DNA of 64,000 nucleotides from Polaribacter sp. Hel1_85 (GCF_000766795.1 NZ_JPDS01000003.1:620001-684000), one strand, 5' to 3'; counted from the stretch's first letter, positions 35,710 through 44,381 are shown. Program-made: numbers and translations. Notes: generated from the sequence alone by a model not told the origin.

Positions 35710-36654
35710 ATGAAAAACACAATCGTCTTTGGAATTTTATTGCTAAACTTAAACTTTATGTTTGGGCAAACTATTGACGAACTAAATTCAAATAAGAAAG
35801 TTGCTAAATTTTTAGAAAAGGAAATCAATAAAAAATATACTTTCAAAGAAGTATTTGACAAAGAAGTTGAGGCAGATGACGAAGATTTTGAATACTTTGT
35901 AAAGAAAACTGATTTAGATAACAATGGTTTTATCGACTTGGTTGTAAATGCGTATGTTCCATTAATTATAGTTCTTAACAACGGAGATAAAAATTATAAA
36001 GAATTAAATTTCAGAAACACGAAGTTCTTTTCTGACAACGAACCAGAATTAGACTCAATCGCAGAAATCGGAAATGAAAAAGTGTTGATTTTCGAAACGG
36101 AAATCCAAGAATTTGATGACGAAGAATATCCGAGCATAAAAATTAAAGAAAATCAAGAAGCCTTATCATATAATAGCAAAACGAAAGAATCTGAATGGAC
36201 AATCAGAGATGTGAAATATAAAGTTGATAGTTTAACAGTAAAATTTGGCGAGATTGTAGAATATAAGAATAATAAATCTAAAGTTAATAAAATTAAAGAA
36301 TTATACTTCTCAACAACTGGGTGTTTTGGGACTTGCCCAATTTTTGAAATAAAATTAGATTCAGAAAGGAATTTAGAATATAATGGTAAAAGATTTACAA
36401 ATCATTCTGGAATGAAAAGTTTTAGGCTAAACCAAACTGATTATGATAATTTAATTGGATTAATTGAATATACCGAACTTAAAAAATTAAAAAACTCTTA
36501 TTCAGTAAATTGGACTGACGACCAAACAGGAATATTAAAGGTCATTTACGAAAATGGAGACGTCAAGGAAGTCCAAGATTATGGTTTGCAAGGAACAATA
36601 AATTTAAAAGCGATTTATACAAAATTATTTGAAATAAATAAAAACGTGAAATAA
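35710..36654 (+). CDS. Cassette 19: secreted protein with C-terminal DUF6438-like domain
   Basis: 314 aa. Signal peptide MKNTIVFGILLLNLNFMFGQ. The N-terminal half (about 20-170) has an acidic, EF-hand-like segment (TDLDNNGFIDLVVNA) and resembles FG-GAP/VCBS-type repeats. The C-terminal part (about 196-314) fits DUF6438: LYFSTTGCFGTCPIFEIKLD, then LIGLIEYTELKKLKN and VNWTDDQTGILKVIYENGD. Periplasmic or surface protein. Function unknown. Confidence 0.7.
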   Translation: MKNTIVFGILLLNLNFMFGQTIDELNSNKKVAKFLEKEINKKYTFKEVFDKEVEADDEDFEYFVKKTDLDNNGFIDLVVNAYVPLIIVLNNGDKNYKELNFRNTKFFSDNEPELDSIAEIGNEKVLIFETEIQEFDDEEYPSIKIKENQEALSYNSKTKESEWTIRDVKYKVDSLTVKFGEIVEYKNNKSKVNKIKELYFSTTGCFGTCPIFEIKLDSERNLEYNGKRFTNHSGMKSFRLNQTDYDNLIGLIEYTELKKLKNSYSVNWTDDQTGILKVIYENGDVKEVQDYGLQGTINLKAIYTKLFEINKNVK

Positions 36655-36661
36655 ATACTAC

Positions 36662-36795
36662 TGGCAACACCGTATATAATTTATTGCTGGCTTCTTACCT
36701 ACTTACGAAAGTCCTCGCGGACTTTCTTGGTCGGTAATTATTTACTAAATTAGTTGTTTAAACCACGCAACAAACCATATACAAACACGTTAGCA
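36662..36795 (+). repeat. attC-like site 19 (closes cassette 19)
   Basis: 134 nt. TGGCAAC arm, 10/10 with GTTGCCAGTA (the same tag as cassette 14). Right core GTTAGCA. Subtype b. Confidence 0.92.
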
Positions 36796-36800
36796 CAAAT

Positions 36801-37643
36801 ATGAAAAAACAAATCCTGACAATATTAACAATTCTGATTTCAGCTTTTACTTTTGCCTGTGATTGTAGTGAAACTAATCCAATAATGGAATTCTATTCAT
36901 CAGAATACGTTTTCGAAGGAAAAATTATTTCAAAAATTTACGATAAAGATAGCTTAACTTATAAAATCACCTTTGACATTTCAAAACATTATAAAAACGG
37001 AGATTCACCTAAAAAATTAGAATTTGAAGTTTTTTCCAAAGGAAGATTTAATTCAGAAGGAAAATATATAGGAAAAGGGTCAAACTGTGATTCATATCCT
37101 GAAAAAGGAGAAATTTGGCTAATTTATACAAAGAGATATAAAGGAAAGTTATATTTTCCAAACATCTGTTCTAATTCGAAAAATACTGATTATAGACAAA
37201 TAAGAATTGAAGAACAGAAAATTTTAGACAATGGGAATTCTTTCAAATTAGAAGACTTCATTTATCAATTTGAACACGATTTTAATTACACAAAACCGAT
37301 TTCTGATATTGATTCCATGTTAAAAATTGGACAAATTAAAGATTACGAAAATCCTTTCACTTGGTTAAAACTATATGTAGGTAAAGATGGTAATCTGAAT
37401 TCAGTAACTACACATATTGGTTACCAACTTAAAACTGATTCAATATTTAACCTTACAAATGAATTTAAAATAAAGTTGAGAAAACCACTAACTGAATTTG
37501 AGAAAGACGCAATTGAGTTAGTAAAAAAAGTCCAAAAATGGGAAATAAAAAAGCATAGAAAAACGAACGTTTCTGTTCCTTATATTCGACATTTAGCGAT
37601 TGAATTTGATAAAGAAAAAAAGAAATGGAAATACGAATTATAA
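36801..37643 (+). CDS. Cassette 20: secreted NTR/TIMP-like protein
   Basis: 280 aa. Signal peptide ending in FAC, then DCSETNPIMEFYSSEYVFEG. The mature N-terminus with CDC, a beta-barrel-like region (KIISKIYDKDSLTYKITFDI) and later cysteines (GSNCDSYPEKGEIWLIYTK, FPNICSN) resemble an NTR/TIMP-like OB fold. The gene in cassette 44 has the same start and spacing. The C-terminal 120 residues differ and look like a TonB-type alpha-beta domain. Role unknown. Confidence 0.65.
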   Translation: MKKQILTILTILISAFTFACDCSETNPIMEFYSSEYVFEGKIISKIYDKDSLTYKITFDISKHYKNGDSPKKLEFEVFSKGRFNSEGKYIGKGSNCDSYPEKGEIWLIYTKRYKGKLYFPNICSNSKNTDYRQIRIEEQKILDNGNSFKLEDFIYQFEHDFNYTKPISDIDSMLKIGQIKDYENPFTWLKLYVGKDGNLNSVTTHIGYQLKTDSIFNLTNEFKIKLRKPLTEFEKDAIELVKKVQKWEIKKHRKTNVSVPYIRHLAIEFDKEKKKWKYEL

Positions 37644-37651
37644 AATACTTG

Positions 37652-37782
37652 TGCTAACACCGTATAAAAACAATTGCGGTTAGTACTAAAACAAAGGTCG
37701 TTGCGTGTTTGTAACGTCTGATTTTCCTTCGGAAAATCCTCGCATACAAACCCGCAACTATTCTTATACATAAACGTTAGCT
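37652..37782 (+). repeat. attC-like site 20 (closes cassette 20)
   Basis: 131 nt. TGCTAAC arm, 10/10 with GTTAGCACAA. Right core GTTAGCT. Subtype e, almost identical inside the arms to site 1 at the other end of the array. Confidence 0.92.
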
Positions 37783-38272
37783 TTAATGCTAGAGCAACTT
37801 TGTGGAATTGAAAAAAGGCTGGTCTATTTTTCGATTTTTTTTTTGAGTTTTAAAAAAGTAAAAACCGAAAAAATATGTTGCCGAATTTTAAAAAATACGC
37901 TGAATTCTCACTCAAATTCTGAATTGGATTGCGTCTGACTTTTAAGCTCGTTTGCGGAATTGAAAAGCGGAATCTCACTCTGTCGGAATTTAGCAAGTTA
38001 CGGAATTACTTACTCGAAATCTGAATTAAAAATATTGCGGAATTTGAGCAAGTTTGCGGAATAAAAAGTAAGATATACAAAACAAAAATTGCGGAATTAA
38101 AAATATGACAGAAGAAAAATATTAACGGACAAAAAAGCACTAAAAGCTAACAATGTGTAAAAAAAATACTATTTTTATTACCTAAGCGTAAGTAAGTGCT
38201 TTGTTTGCGAACTTCCGATTTTCCTTCGGAAAATCGCCGTCCACAAACCCGTACTTTCCTTACACTAGACCG
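37777..38272 (+). other. Cassette 21: ORF-less cassette
   Basis: 496 nt with no ORF. It shares CTCAAATTCTGAATT, GCGGAATT and GAATTTAGCAAG units with the other ORF-less cassettes, but not the GTCGTTTAAAAC block. Confidence 0.55.
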
Positions 38273-38278
38273 TTGTGC
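38145..38278 (+). repeat. attC-like site 21 (atypical)
   Basis: 134 nt. AGCTAAC arm, 9/10 with GTTAGCTTTA. AATGTGTAA pairs with TTACACTA; inner part GTAAGTGC replaces the usual TTGC / GCAA. Right core GTTGTGC. Confidence 0.82.
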
Positions 38279-38323
38279 ATAATGCGAAAAAAAGTAAAAT
38301 CTAACTGAAAAAGCCAACCGCAC

Positions 38324-38399
38324 AAACAGCACATTTATTTTTTGCCAACGCGAAAAGCCAACGCTTAAAAAAATAAAAGAGCTGTTTTTTGCCAATGCT
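38324..38399. repeat. Covarying internal-loop hairpin H3 (5' side of metal-operon payload)
   Basis: Stem 1 AAACAGC / GCTGTTT, internal loop ACATTT opposite AAAAGA, stem 2 ATTTTTT / AAAAAAT, loop with two GCCAACGC copies, then TTTGCCAATGCT. Same plan as H1, with every stem pair changed and still complementary. Confidence 0.72.
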
Positions 38400-38434
38400 T
38401 AAAAACAGAACACAAAACAAAATTAAGAATTGAC

Positions 38435-38453
38435 TTTGCAACACCATTGCATT
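38435..38453 (+). promoter_or_regulatory. Candidate Fur/Zur operator before the metal operon
   Basis: TTTGCAACACCATTGCATT contains the inverted repeat TGCAA-N5-TTGCA. A TATCTTTG (-7 type) follows at 38464 and the first ATG at 38477. A sister box lies at 41445-41463. The Fur-like gene between them is the likely binder. Confidence 0.5.
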
Positions 38454-38476
38454 GAAAATTCTTTATCTTTGAATCA

Positions 38477-38794
38477 ATGAAATTAATCACATTCATATTA
38501 TCATTATTAATACTTACTTTGTCAATACAGCCTTGTTCTGACGGAAATAACGTCGAAGACCAACATAAAGACGAAATAAGTGAAAATCACAATCATCAAA
38601 ATGATAGTGACGATTCTTGTCCAGTTAATTGTATTTGTGATTGTTGTGGAATGGCAATTACACATCAACTTATTCAAACTTTTGATTTAGTTATAAATAA
38701 CCAAATCTCTACAGAAATAGCATCTGTTTATGAATCAATTTACAGATTTAAATTTCATTTCAATATCTGGCAACCGCCACAATTAATTAGCTAA
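38477..38794 (+). CDS. Cassette 22: small DUF6660-like exported Cys/His protein
   Basis: 105 aa. Signal peptide MKLITFILSLLILTLSIQPC, a His/Asp-rich segment (EDQHKDEISENHNHQNDSDD) and a Cys cluster (CPVNCICDCCG). This is the pattern of DUF6660 proteins that precede heavy-metal TonB receptors in Bacteroidetes. The His and Cys residues suggest metal binding in the periplasm. The TonB receptor begins 51 nt downstream. Confidence 0.78.
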   Translation: MKLITFILSLLILTLSIQPCSDGNNVEDQHKDEISENHNHQNDSDDSCPVNCICDCCGMAITHQLIQTFDLVINNQISTEIASVYESIYRFKFHFNIWQPPQLIS

Positions 38795-38845
38795 ATACAG
38801 ACTAGAAAGTCCAAAAAATTAAGTTAATTAATAGTTACATTTTCA

Positions 38846-41026
38846 ATGAATAAATACATATTGAGCATAATGCTCACAATTATAGTGTGCTTTTTTGCCA
38901 AAGCACAAACATCTGATATACAAATAAAAATAGTTTCGGAAAACGAACCTTTAGTAGGTGCAACAGCATATTTTAAAGATTTAGAAAAAGGAGCAGTAAC
39001 CGATTTTGAGGGAATTGCTAAGTTTTCAGAAATTCCAAATGGCAATCAAACCATAAAAATCTCATATATAGGTTTCGAATCTATAGAAACTACTATTGAA
39101 ATTGGAATCAAAAAAATATTTTTTTTCGAACTCGAATCAGGAGAACACGAATTGGAAGAAATTGTTATTCAATCTTCAAGAAGTACACGAACAGTAAGAA
39201 AAATACCTACGAGAATAGAATTTATTGGTGCTGAGGAATTAGGCGAAAAAGCCATTATGAATCCAACCAATATTTCAATGGTACTTCGTGAAAGTACAGG
39301 AATACAAATGCAACAAACCTCTTTAAGTAGCGGAAGTACAAATATTAGAATTCAAGGTCTTGATGGTCGTTACACACAACTTCTGAGAGATGGTTTTCCT
39401 CTTTATGGTGGTTTTTCAAGTGGCTTGAGTATATTACAAATTCCACCTTTAGACTTACAACAATTTGAAATTATTAAAGGAAGTTCTTCTACACTTTATG
39501 GTGGTGGAGCAATTGCTGGTTTGGTAAATATGGTATCAAAAACACCTGACGAAGAACCTGCTTTAGATATTATGCTTACACAAACACAAGCCTTGGGAAG
39601 TACAGCGAATGTGTTTTATAGCAAACGAAATGAAAAATTTGGTGTTTCACTTTATGGTTCAGGGCATTATCAAAAAGCTTACGACCCAGAAAACGATGGC
39701 TTTAGTAATTTACCAAAAACTAAGTCTATTTCATTTAATCCAAAATTTTTCTATTATCCGTCTGAAAAGACTACATTTTGGTTTGGTTTAAACGGAACAT
39801 ATGACGACCGAATTGGTGGAGATATTACCAAAATAGAAGATGGAGAAAATGGGATTCATCAGTATACAGAGGAAAACATATCTAAAAGGTTAAGTAGTCA
39901 AGCAGTTTACAAAACTCAAATAGATTCTATAAGTTCTTTCAATATTAAAAATAGTGTATCATTTTTTGATAGAAACTTAACAATTCCGGATTTAAATTTT
40001 GATGGTAAACAAACCAACACATTTACAGAAGTCAACTATCAAAGAGAAACATCAAAAGCAAATTGGATTTTTGGAGCAAATTTATATACTTCAAACTTTG
40101 ATGAAAATGATAATGCAACATTACAGCGTGACCAAAAAGACATCACTTATGGAATTTTTGCTAATAACATTTATGACCTTTCCGATAATTGGATTTTAGA
40201 ATCTGGATTAAGAGCCGATTACAATACTGATTTTGGTTTTTTTCCACTTCCAAAAATTTCAGTACTTTATAAAAATGAGAGTGGTTTTTCAAGTAGAATT
40301 GGTGGTGGTTTAGGTTATAAAATTCCAGATATTTTTACCGAAGAAGCAGAATTAATTAATTTTGAAAATGTACTCGGCATTGATAAATCTTCACTAAAAG
40401 CGGAACGTTCTTATGGTGTAAACCTTGATTTAAACTATCAAACACGTTTATTTGATACTGTAGGTTTTTCTATTAATCAACTTTTTTATGTTACAGCTAT
40501 TAATAACGGTCTGTTATTAAATAGTACAGACAGCGGAATGTTTGAGTTTGAAAATGCAACTGATGAAATTTTGAGTAAAGGAGCTGAAACGAATATTAAG
40601 TTCTCTTATAAAGATTTTAGATGGTTTTTAAATTATGCACTTATAGACACAAAGTTGAACTATTTAGTTGGAAACCCTCAAAAACCATTAACTGCAAAAC
40701 ATAACGCAGGAAGTGTTTTGATGTATGAATCTGAAAAATGGCGAATAGGATATGAAACTTTTTATACGGGAAAACAATTTTTGTCAAACGGTACAGAAAC
40801 TACAGATTTTGTAACGATGGGATTACTTTTAATGAGAAACTTTAAATTTGTTAGTGCATTTGTAAATTTTGAAAATTTCACGGACAGGAGACAAAGCCGA
40901 TTTTCACCCTTGATTTTACCACCTCACGAGAATCCAGAATTTCCAGAAATTTATGCACCAACAGACGGTTTTATATTTAGCGTTGGTATAATTATTAAAC
41001 CTTTTGGAAACGAAGACCATCATTAA
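38846..41026 (+). CDS. Cassette 22: TonB-dependent receptor (metal-type)
   Basis: 726 aa. Signal peptide (MNKYILSIMLTIIVCFFAKA), a carboxypeptidase-regulatory-like domain (about 22-105, LVGATAYFKDLEKGAVTDFE), a plug domain (about 110-235, with LRESTGIQMQ, RIQGLDGRY and GSSSTLYGGGAIAGLVNM) and a 22-strand-type barrel. The protein ends in a His-containing tail (GNEDHH). The operon partners (DUF6660-like and Fur-like) point to import of a metal or metal complex, probably zinc. It overlaps no neighbour; the Fur gene starts 2 nt after its stop. Confidence 0.9.
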   Translation: MNKYILSIMLTIIVCFFAKAQTSDIQIKIVSENEPLVGATAYFKDLEKGAVTDFEGIAKFSEIPNGNQTIKISYIGFESIETTIEIGIKKIFFFELESGEHELEEIVIQSSRSTRTVRKIPTRIEFIGAEELGEKAIMNPTNISMVLRESTGIQMQQTSLSSGSTNIRIQGLDGRYTQLLRDGFPLYGGFSSGLSILQIPPLDLQQFEIIKGSSSTLYGGGAIAGLVNMVSKTPDEEPALDIMLTQTQALGSTANVFYSKRNEKFGVSLYGSGHYQKAYDPENDGFSNLPKTKSISFNPKFFYYPSEKTTFWFGLNGTYDDRIGGDITKIEDGENGIHQYTEENISKRLSSQAVYKTQIDSISSFNIKNSVSFFDRNLTIPDLNFDGKQTNTFTEVNYQRETSKANWIFGANLYTSNFDENDNATLQRDQKDITYGIFANNIYDLSDNWILESGLRADYNTDFGFFPLPKISVLYKNESGFSSRIGGGLGYKIPDIFTEEAELINFENVLGIDKSSLKAERSYGVNLDLNYQTRLFDTVGFSINQLFYVTAINNGLLLNSTDSGMFEFENATDEILSKGAETNIKFSYKDFRWFLNYALIDTKLNYLVGNPQKPLTAKHNAGSVLMYESEKWRIGYETFYTGKQFLSNGTETTDFVTMGLLLMRNFKFVSAFVNFENFTDRRQSRFSPLILPPHENPEFPEIYAPTDGFIFSVGIIIKPFGNEDHH

Positions 41027-41028
41027 CT

Positions 41029-41445
41029 ATGAAAACAATAGAAGAATTATTAGAATCAAAAGGTATTCGTGTAACTGCTATGCGTTTATTGATTTACAAG
41101 TTTCTTACTGAAAAACAAGTAGCCGTTAGGTTAAGTGATATAGAAAATGCTTTCGACAAAGCAGATAGAACTACATTGTACAGAACTATTAAAACATTTG
41201 AGGAAAAAGATATTGTACATCAAATAGACGATGGAACTGGAATTACAAAATATGCGTTATGTGAAAACGGTTGTACTTGTGAAATCGAAACCGATTTACA
41301 TTTGCACTTTCACTGCAATAATTGTAATGAAACTGTTTGTTTAACAGAACATAAAATCCCTCAAATAAAAGTACCTGACGGATTTGTTTCAGAAAATGTA
41401 AACCTAGTTGTAAAAGGTATTTGCGATAAATGTAGTGGACAATAA
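41029..41445 (+). CDS. Cassette 22: Fur-family metalloregulator (Zur-like)
   Basis: 138 aa. Winged helix at about 1-80 with the recognition region RTTLYRTIKTFEEKD. Metal motifs HLHFHCNNCN, Cys104, and CDKC near the C-terminus (Cys96, Cys99, Cys132, Cys135) form the structural zinc site. It sits in an operon with a metal receptor and between two matching inverted-repeat boxes, so it probably represses both units when metal is plentiful. Zinc specificity is inferred, not shown. Confidence 0.88.
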   Translation: MKTIEELLESKGIRVTAMRLLIYKFLTEKQVAVRLSDIENAFDKADRTTLYRTIKTFEEKDIVHQIDDGTGITKYALCENGCTCEIETDLHLHFHCNNCNETVCLTEHKIPQIKVPDGFVSENVNLVVKGICDKCSGQ

Positions 41446-41463
41446 ATGCACTTCCTTTGCATT
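41445..41463 (+). promoter_or_regulatory. Second candidate Fur/Zur operator
   Basis: AATGCACTTCCTTTGCATT, inverted repeat AATGCA / TGCATT. It shares the frame TGCA-N3-CC-N-TTGCATTGA with the box at 38435 and precedes the ICMT-like gene by 36 nt. Confidence 0.48.
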
Positions 41464-41498
41464 GATTATTGTAGCATTTTTACATTAAATTAGAAATT

Positions 41499-42083
41499 AT
41501 GTTATTATTCGCTTATTTTATATTGTATTTTTTATTGGTCTTTGTATTAAGGTCTGTACTACTTTGGAAAAAAACAGGAATAAATCCTTTCACATTTAAA
41601 AAAACAGATAATGCACACGATTATAATGGTAAGGTTTTTACATTTATAACAGCTCTTGAATTAATTGTTGTTAGCATATTTGCCTTTAAAAACGAGTGGT
41701 ATGAGTATTTGCTTCCGTTTTGGTATTTAGATAACCCAACTTTTCTAAAGATTGGTTGGGTATTTTTGTTATTCTCGTTAATTTTAGTTTGGTTTTCTCA
41801 AAGCCAAATGTCTAGTTCTTGGAGAATAGGAATTGACGAAAACAACAAAACAGAATTGGTAACAAAAGGTGTGTTTTCAATATCAAGAAACCCTATATTC
41901 TTGGGAATAATGATTACAAATATTGGGTTATTCCTTGTAATTCCAAATGCATTTACTTTACTCATAATCTCATTATCTACAATAAGTGTAAACACACAAA
42001 TTAGGTTAGAAGAAGAATTTCTAAAGCGTGAATTTGGAAATGAGTATAAAGAATACACAAAAAAAGTAAGGAGATGGTTTTAA
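41499..42083 (+). CDS. Cassette 22: isoprenylcysteine carboxyl methyltransferase (ICMT)-like membrane protein
   Basis: 194 aa with four to five membrane helices. The C-terminal half has the PEMT/ICMT signature: TKGVFSISRNPIFLGIMI, later NTQIRLEEEFLKREFGNEY and KEYTKKVRRWF, which form the SAM and lipid-binding surface. Such proteins in bacteria methylate small or lipid substrates and often accompany metal-resistance genes. It has its own candidate operator, so it may be under the same metal control as the receptor. Confidence 0.82.
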   Translation: MLLFAYFILYFLLVFVLRSVLLWKKTGINPFTFKKTDNAHDYNGKVFTFITALELIVVSIFAFKNEWYEYLLPFWYLDNPTFLKIGWVFLLFSLILVWFSQSQMSSSWRIGIDENNKTELVTKGVFSISRNPIFLGIMITNIGLFLVIPNAFTLLIISLSTISVNTQIRLEEEFLKREFGNEYKEYTKKVRRWF

Positions 42084-42115
42084 ACTTCAAAGCAAGAAAA
42101 TGCCAACACTTAAGC

Positions 42116-42183
42116 CATACACATTTACAGTCGCATCATCCACGCTTCACCCAAACTGTAAAAGAGTATGTCTTGCCAACGCT
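42116..42183. repeat. Covarying internal-loop hairpin H4 (3' side of metal-operon payload)
   Basis: Stem 1 CATAC / GTATG, internal loop ACATTT opposite AAAAGA, stem 2 ACAGT / ACTGT, loop of 23 nt, then TCTTGCCAACGCT. GCCAACACT (42102-42110) precedes it. Stem 2 differs from H2 in both arms in a compensatory way. Confidence 0.72.
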
Positions 42184-42239
42184 CACTTCCGAACTAAATA
42201 ACAAACATCGGAAAACCAAGCAGAACGAGAAAGCACTAT

Positions 42240-42434
42240 GCACAACAAGGTATAAAAAACATAGGGCGTTTGTGTTAACTCCAAAGTTCTGTGTTTATTT
42301 ACAAAGTCCGCTAAATATAAAATTTGGCATTTAAACGAAAAATAAAAGCAAAACGTTTATATTTAGCTAAGTAATAAAACCGAAACGAAAGTGCTTATTA
42401 ATTGCCCTACGTTTCTTATACGTAGCCGTTGTAC
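42240..42434 (+). repeat. attC-like site 22 (long form, closes the 4.2-kb cassette)
   Basis: 195 nt. GCACAAC arm, 10/10 with the opening GTTGTGCATA located 4 kb upstream. Stem GTATAA / TTATAC, then ACATAGGGC / GCCCTACGT. Right core GTTGTAC. Confidence 0.85.
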
Positions 42435-42457
42435 ACCATTTAAGAAAAACCGAGAAA

Positions 42458-42835
42458 ATGAGTTGGGACATTGTACTTTTTAATTCAAAACAAAAGATTG
42501 ATTCTGTTGCAGAATTGGACGAAACTCAATTGGAACCAACCGATTTTAGCGGAATTTTGGAATCTTCATTTAACCGAATAAATAAGAAAGAAAATCATAG
42601 AGAAATAGTCGGAGCTGATTTCACCATTGACTTTTTTACAAATGAAAAGTTTTCTAGTAATTTTATGATTTCGTTATATGGAGAAAACGGAATTTATGCT
42701 CTGATTGAACTTGCAAAAAAATATAATTGGCAGATTTACGATTCTGGAATTGACAGAATGATTGACTTGAAAAATCCAGAAAAAAATGGATATGACAATC
42801 ACAGAAAATATGTTGAACAAATCCTAAAACGATAA
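42458..42835 (+). CDS. Cassette 23: protein of unknown function
   Basis: 125 aa (MSWDIVLFNSKQKI...). Soluble alpha-beta protein with a well-formed core (REIVGADFTIDFFTNEKFSS, ISLYGENGIYALIELAKKY). I recall similar small proteins in Bacteroidetes accessory regions but no named family. First of two genes in its cassette. Confidence 0.65.
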   Translation: MSWDIVLFNSKQKIDSVAELDETQLEPTDFSGILESSFNRINKKENHREIVGADFTIDFFTNEKFSSNFMISLYGENGIYALIELAKKYNWQIYDSGIDRMIDLKNPEKNGYDNHRKYVEQILKR

Positions 42836-42857
42836 TAAAAACAATGACAAAAATATT

Positions 42858-43160
42858 ATGAAAACGAATTCAATAATTGAACAGAAAAAAGCGTTTACAC
42901 AAGTAAACCTAAAATTTTTGGTTGCAATATTCTTTTCTATATTTGTTTCTATTTGGATAGCATTGAAAGCAGACAAACCTGACAGTATTGGATTTGGAGG
43001 GTTTATTTACATCATAGGACCTGGACTGATTGGTCTATTTACAATGATTTTATACCTTATATTTTCAATGATTAAGCCAAAATGGAAAATTATTCTAGGA
43101 ATATTGAGTATTCTATTAAATATTGGAATTGGATTTTATTATATGTTTTTTGTCAAATAA
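42858..43160 (+). CDS. Cassette 23: small membrane protein
   Basis: 100 aa with three membrane helices (about 20-37, 47-68 and 76-96). No conserved motif recognised. It starts 22 nt after the preceding gene and probably forms a pair with it, for example an effector with a membrane partner; this is a guess. Confidence 0.65.
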   Translation: MKTNSIIEQKKAFTQVNLKFLVAIFFSIFVSIWIALKADKPDSIGFGGFIYIIGPGLIGLFTMILYLIFSMIKPKWKIILGILSILLNIGIGFYYMFFVK

Positions 43161-43166
43161 AACGGT

Positions 43167-43296
43167 GTACAACAACTCATATAATTTATGCTTAAATTTG
43201 AACTAGTACAAAAGACAAACAAACAACAAACGATTTGCTACGTCCGAAAAATCTCCGATTTTCCAGTCGCACAAATCATATAAAAGCCCGTTAGCA
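43167..43296 (+). repeat. attC-like site 23 (atypical)
   Basis: 130 nt. GTACAAC arm, 10/10 with GTTGTACACC. AACTCATATAA pairs with TCATATAA-type sequence on the right; apical ATCTCCGATTTT. Right core GTTAGCA. Confidence 0.8.
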
Positions 43297-43313
43297 CCAA
43301 TACGAAAAACAGA

Positions 43314-43775
43314 ATGGGAATATTTGACTTTATTTTTGGAAAGACTATTAAAATAGAAGACGAATTCTTTGGAAAAATGATATTCTCTGAATTCAAGAAA
43401 AATCCTGAAAAGAATTATTTTGAATGTAGAAGACATTTCAAACCGACTGACGAAATCGTAGAAATCGGAATCGAGGGAAATGTAACTGGACCGACTGAAA
43501 TACAGAAAGACTTTTTCCGAAAAATCGAATCTGATTATGATAAAATCACAACCTCAATTAAACCAATGATTGAAAATGAATTTCGGAATTGGAAAGAGGA
43601 TTTTAAAATTGCTGACTTTAATAAGGAATTTAAAGCTGTTTACCTATACTTACCTCGTTGTGAAAACGAACCAAAAATTTGGGAAATAGCATTTGAAAGT
43701 GAACACGATTTAAACCATACATTTACATTGACGATGAACGATTTAAATGCAACTGAAATATTAATAGATGGATAA
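43314..43775 (+). CDS. Cassette 24: unknown protein (identical copy in cassette 29)
   Basis: 153 aa, soluble. The end (WEIAFESEHDLNHTFTLTMN, then ATEILIDG) resembles DUF2004/DUF6985-type small proteins often seen near polymorphic toxins, but this is a loose match. The sequence is identical to 46679-47140, as is the whole 621-nt cassette. The ATG lies 24 nt after the core. Confidence 0.72.
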   Translation: MGIFDFIFGKTIKIEDEFFGKMIFSEFKKNPEKNYFECRRHFKPTDEIVEIGIEGNVTGPTEIQKDFFRKIESDYDKITTSIKPMIENEFRNWKEDFKIADFNKEFKAVYLYLPRCENEPKIWEIAFESEHDLNHTFTLTMNDLNATEILIDG

Positions 43776-43783
43776 AGTACAGG

Positions 43784-43917
43784 TGCTAACACCGTGTATA
43801 ATTAATTGCTTCATTGAGCTTACTTGCGAATATTCCTGCGGAATATTCACGGGTTCGTAAATGTTTGTTAACTTAGTTGCTTAACCACGCAACTAACCAT
43901 ACACAACAACGTTGCCC
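43784..43917 (+). repeat. attC-like site 24 (closes cassette 24)
   Basis: 134 nt. TGCTAAC arm, 9/10 with GTTAGCACCA. Right core GTTGCCC. Subtype c. Inside the arms it is identical to site 29. Confidence 0.92.
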
Positions 43918-44375
43918 AAAATAGCGGAAACCACTCAGATTCTTGAAAAAAGTCGTTTAAAACAATGATTTTTTGAGCAAAATAAAGCGAAAAATTTTAG
44001 GTCAAATTTTGAAAAATAAATGAAAAACGAAAAAGCGGAACACTCTCTCGCTCGTAAAAATTCTTTGTGGGAATTTAGCCAGTTTATGAAATTAAGTTCT
44101 TTGCGGAATTTTTACTCAAACTCTGAATTTAGCAAGTTTGCGGAATTGAATAAGTTTTGAAAAATAAGAATATCGGAAAACTCACTAAAACGTGGAATTA
44201 TTACTCAAAATCTGAATTTAAGAAAAGTGGAAAAAAAATAACTTTGGGCAACAACGTGTAAAAAAAATTGCTTATTTTTAGCTTAATCAAAAGTTGCTGC
44301 TTTTTTATTCACTTTCTATTTTCCTGCGGAAAATAGCCGTTCTCAAAAATCGCAACTTTTCATAACACAAACACG
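43912..44375 (+). other. Cassette 25: ORF-less cassette (identical to cassette 28)
   Basis: 464 nt, no ORF. Carries GTCGTTTAAAACAATGATTT, GCGGAACACTCTCTCGCT and several CTCAAA-TCTGAATTTAG units. An exact second copy fills 46192-46655. Confidence 0.65.
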
Positions 44376-44381
44376 TTGGCA
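44246..44381 (+). repeat. attC-like site 25 (closes cassette 25)
   Basis: 136 nt. GGGCAAC arm, 10/10 with GTTGCCCAAA. Right core GTTGGCA. Subtype d. Confidence 0.92.

Noticed and set aside
42074..42334. 86-codon plus-strand ORF after the ICMT-like gene
   Set aside because: It overlaps the gene end, hairpin H4 and the attC site and has a composition unlike a protein.
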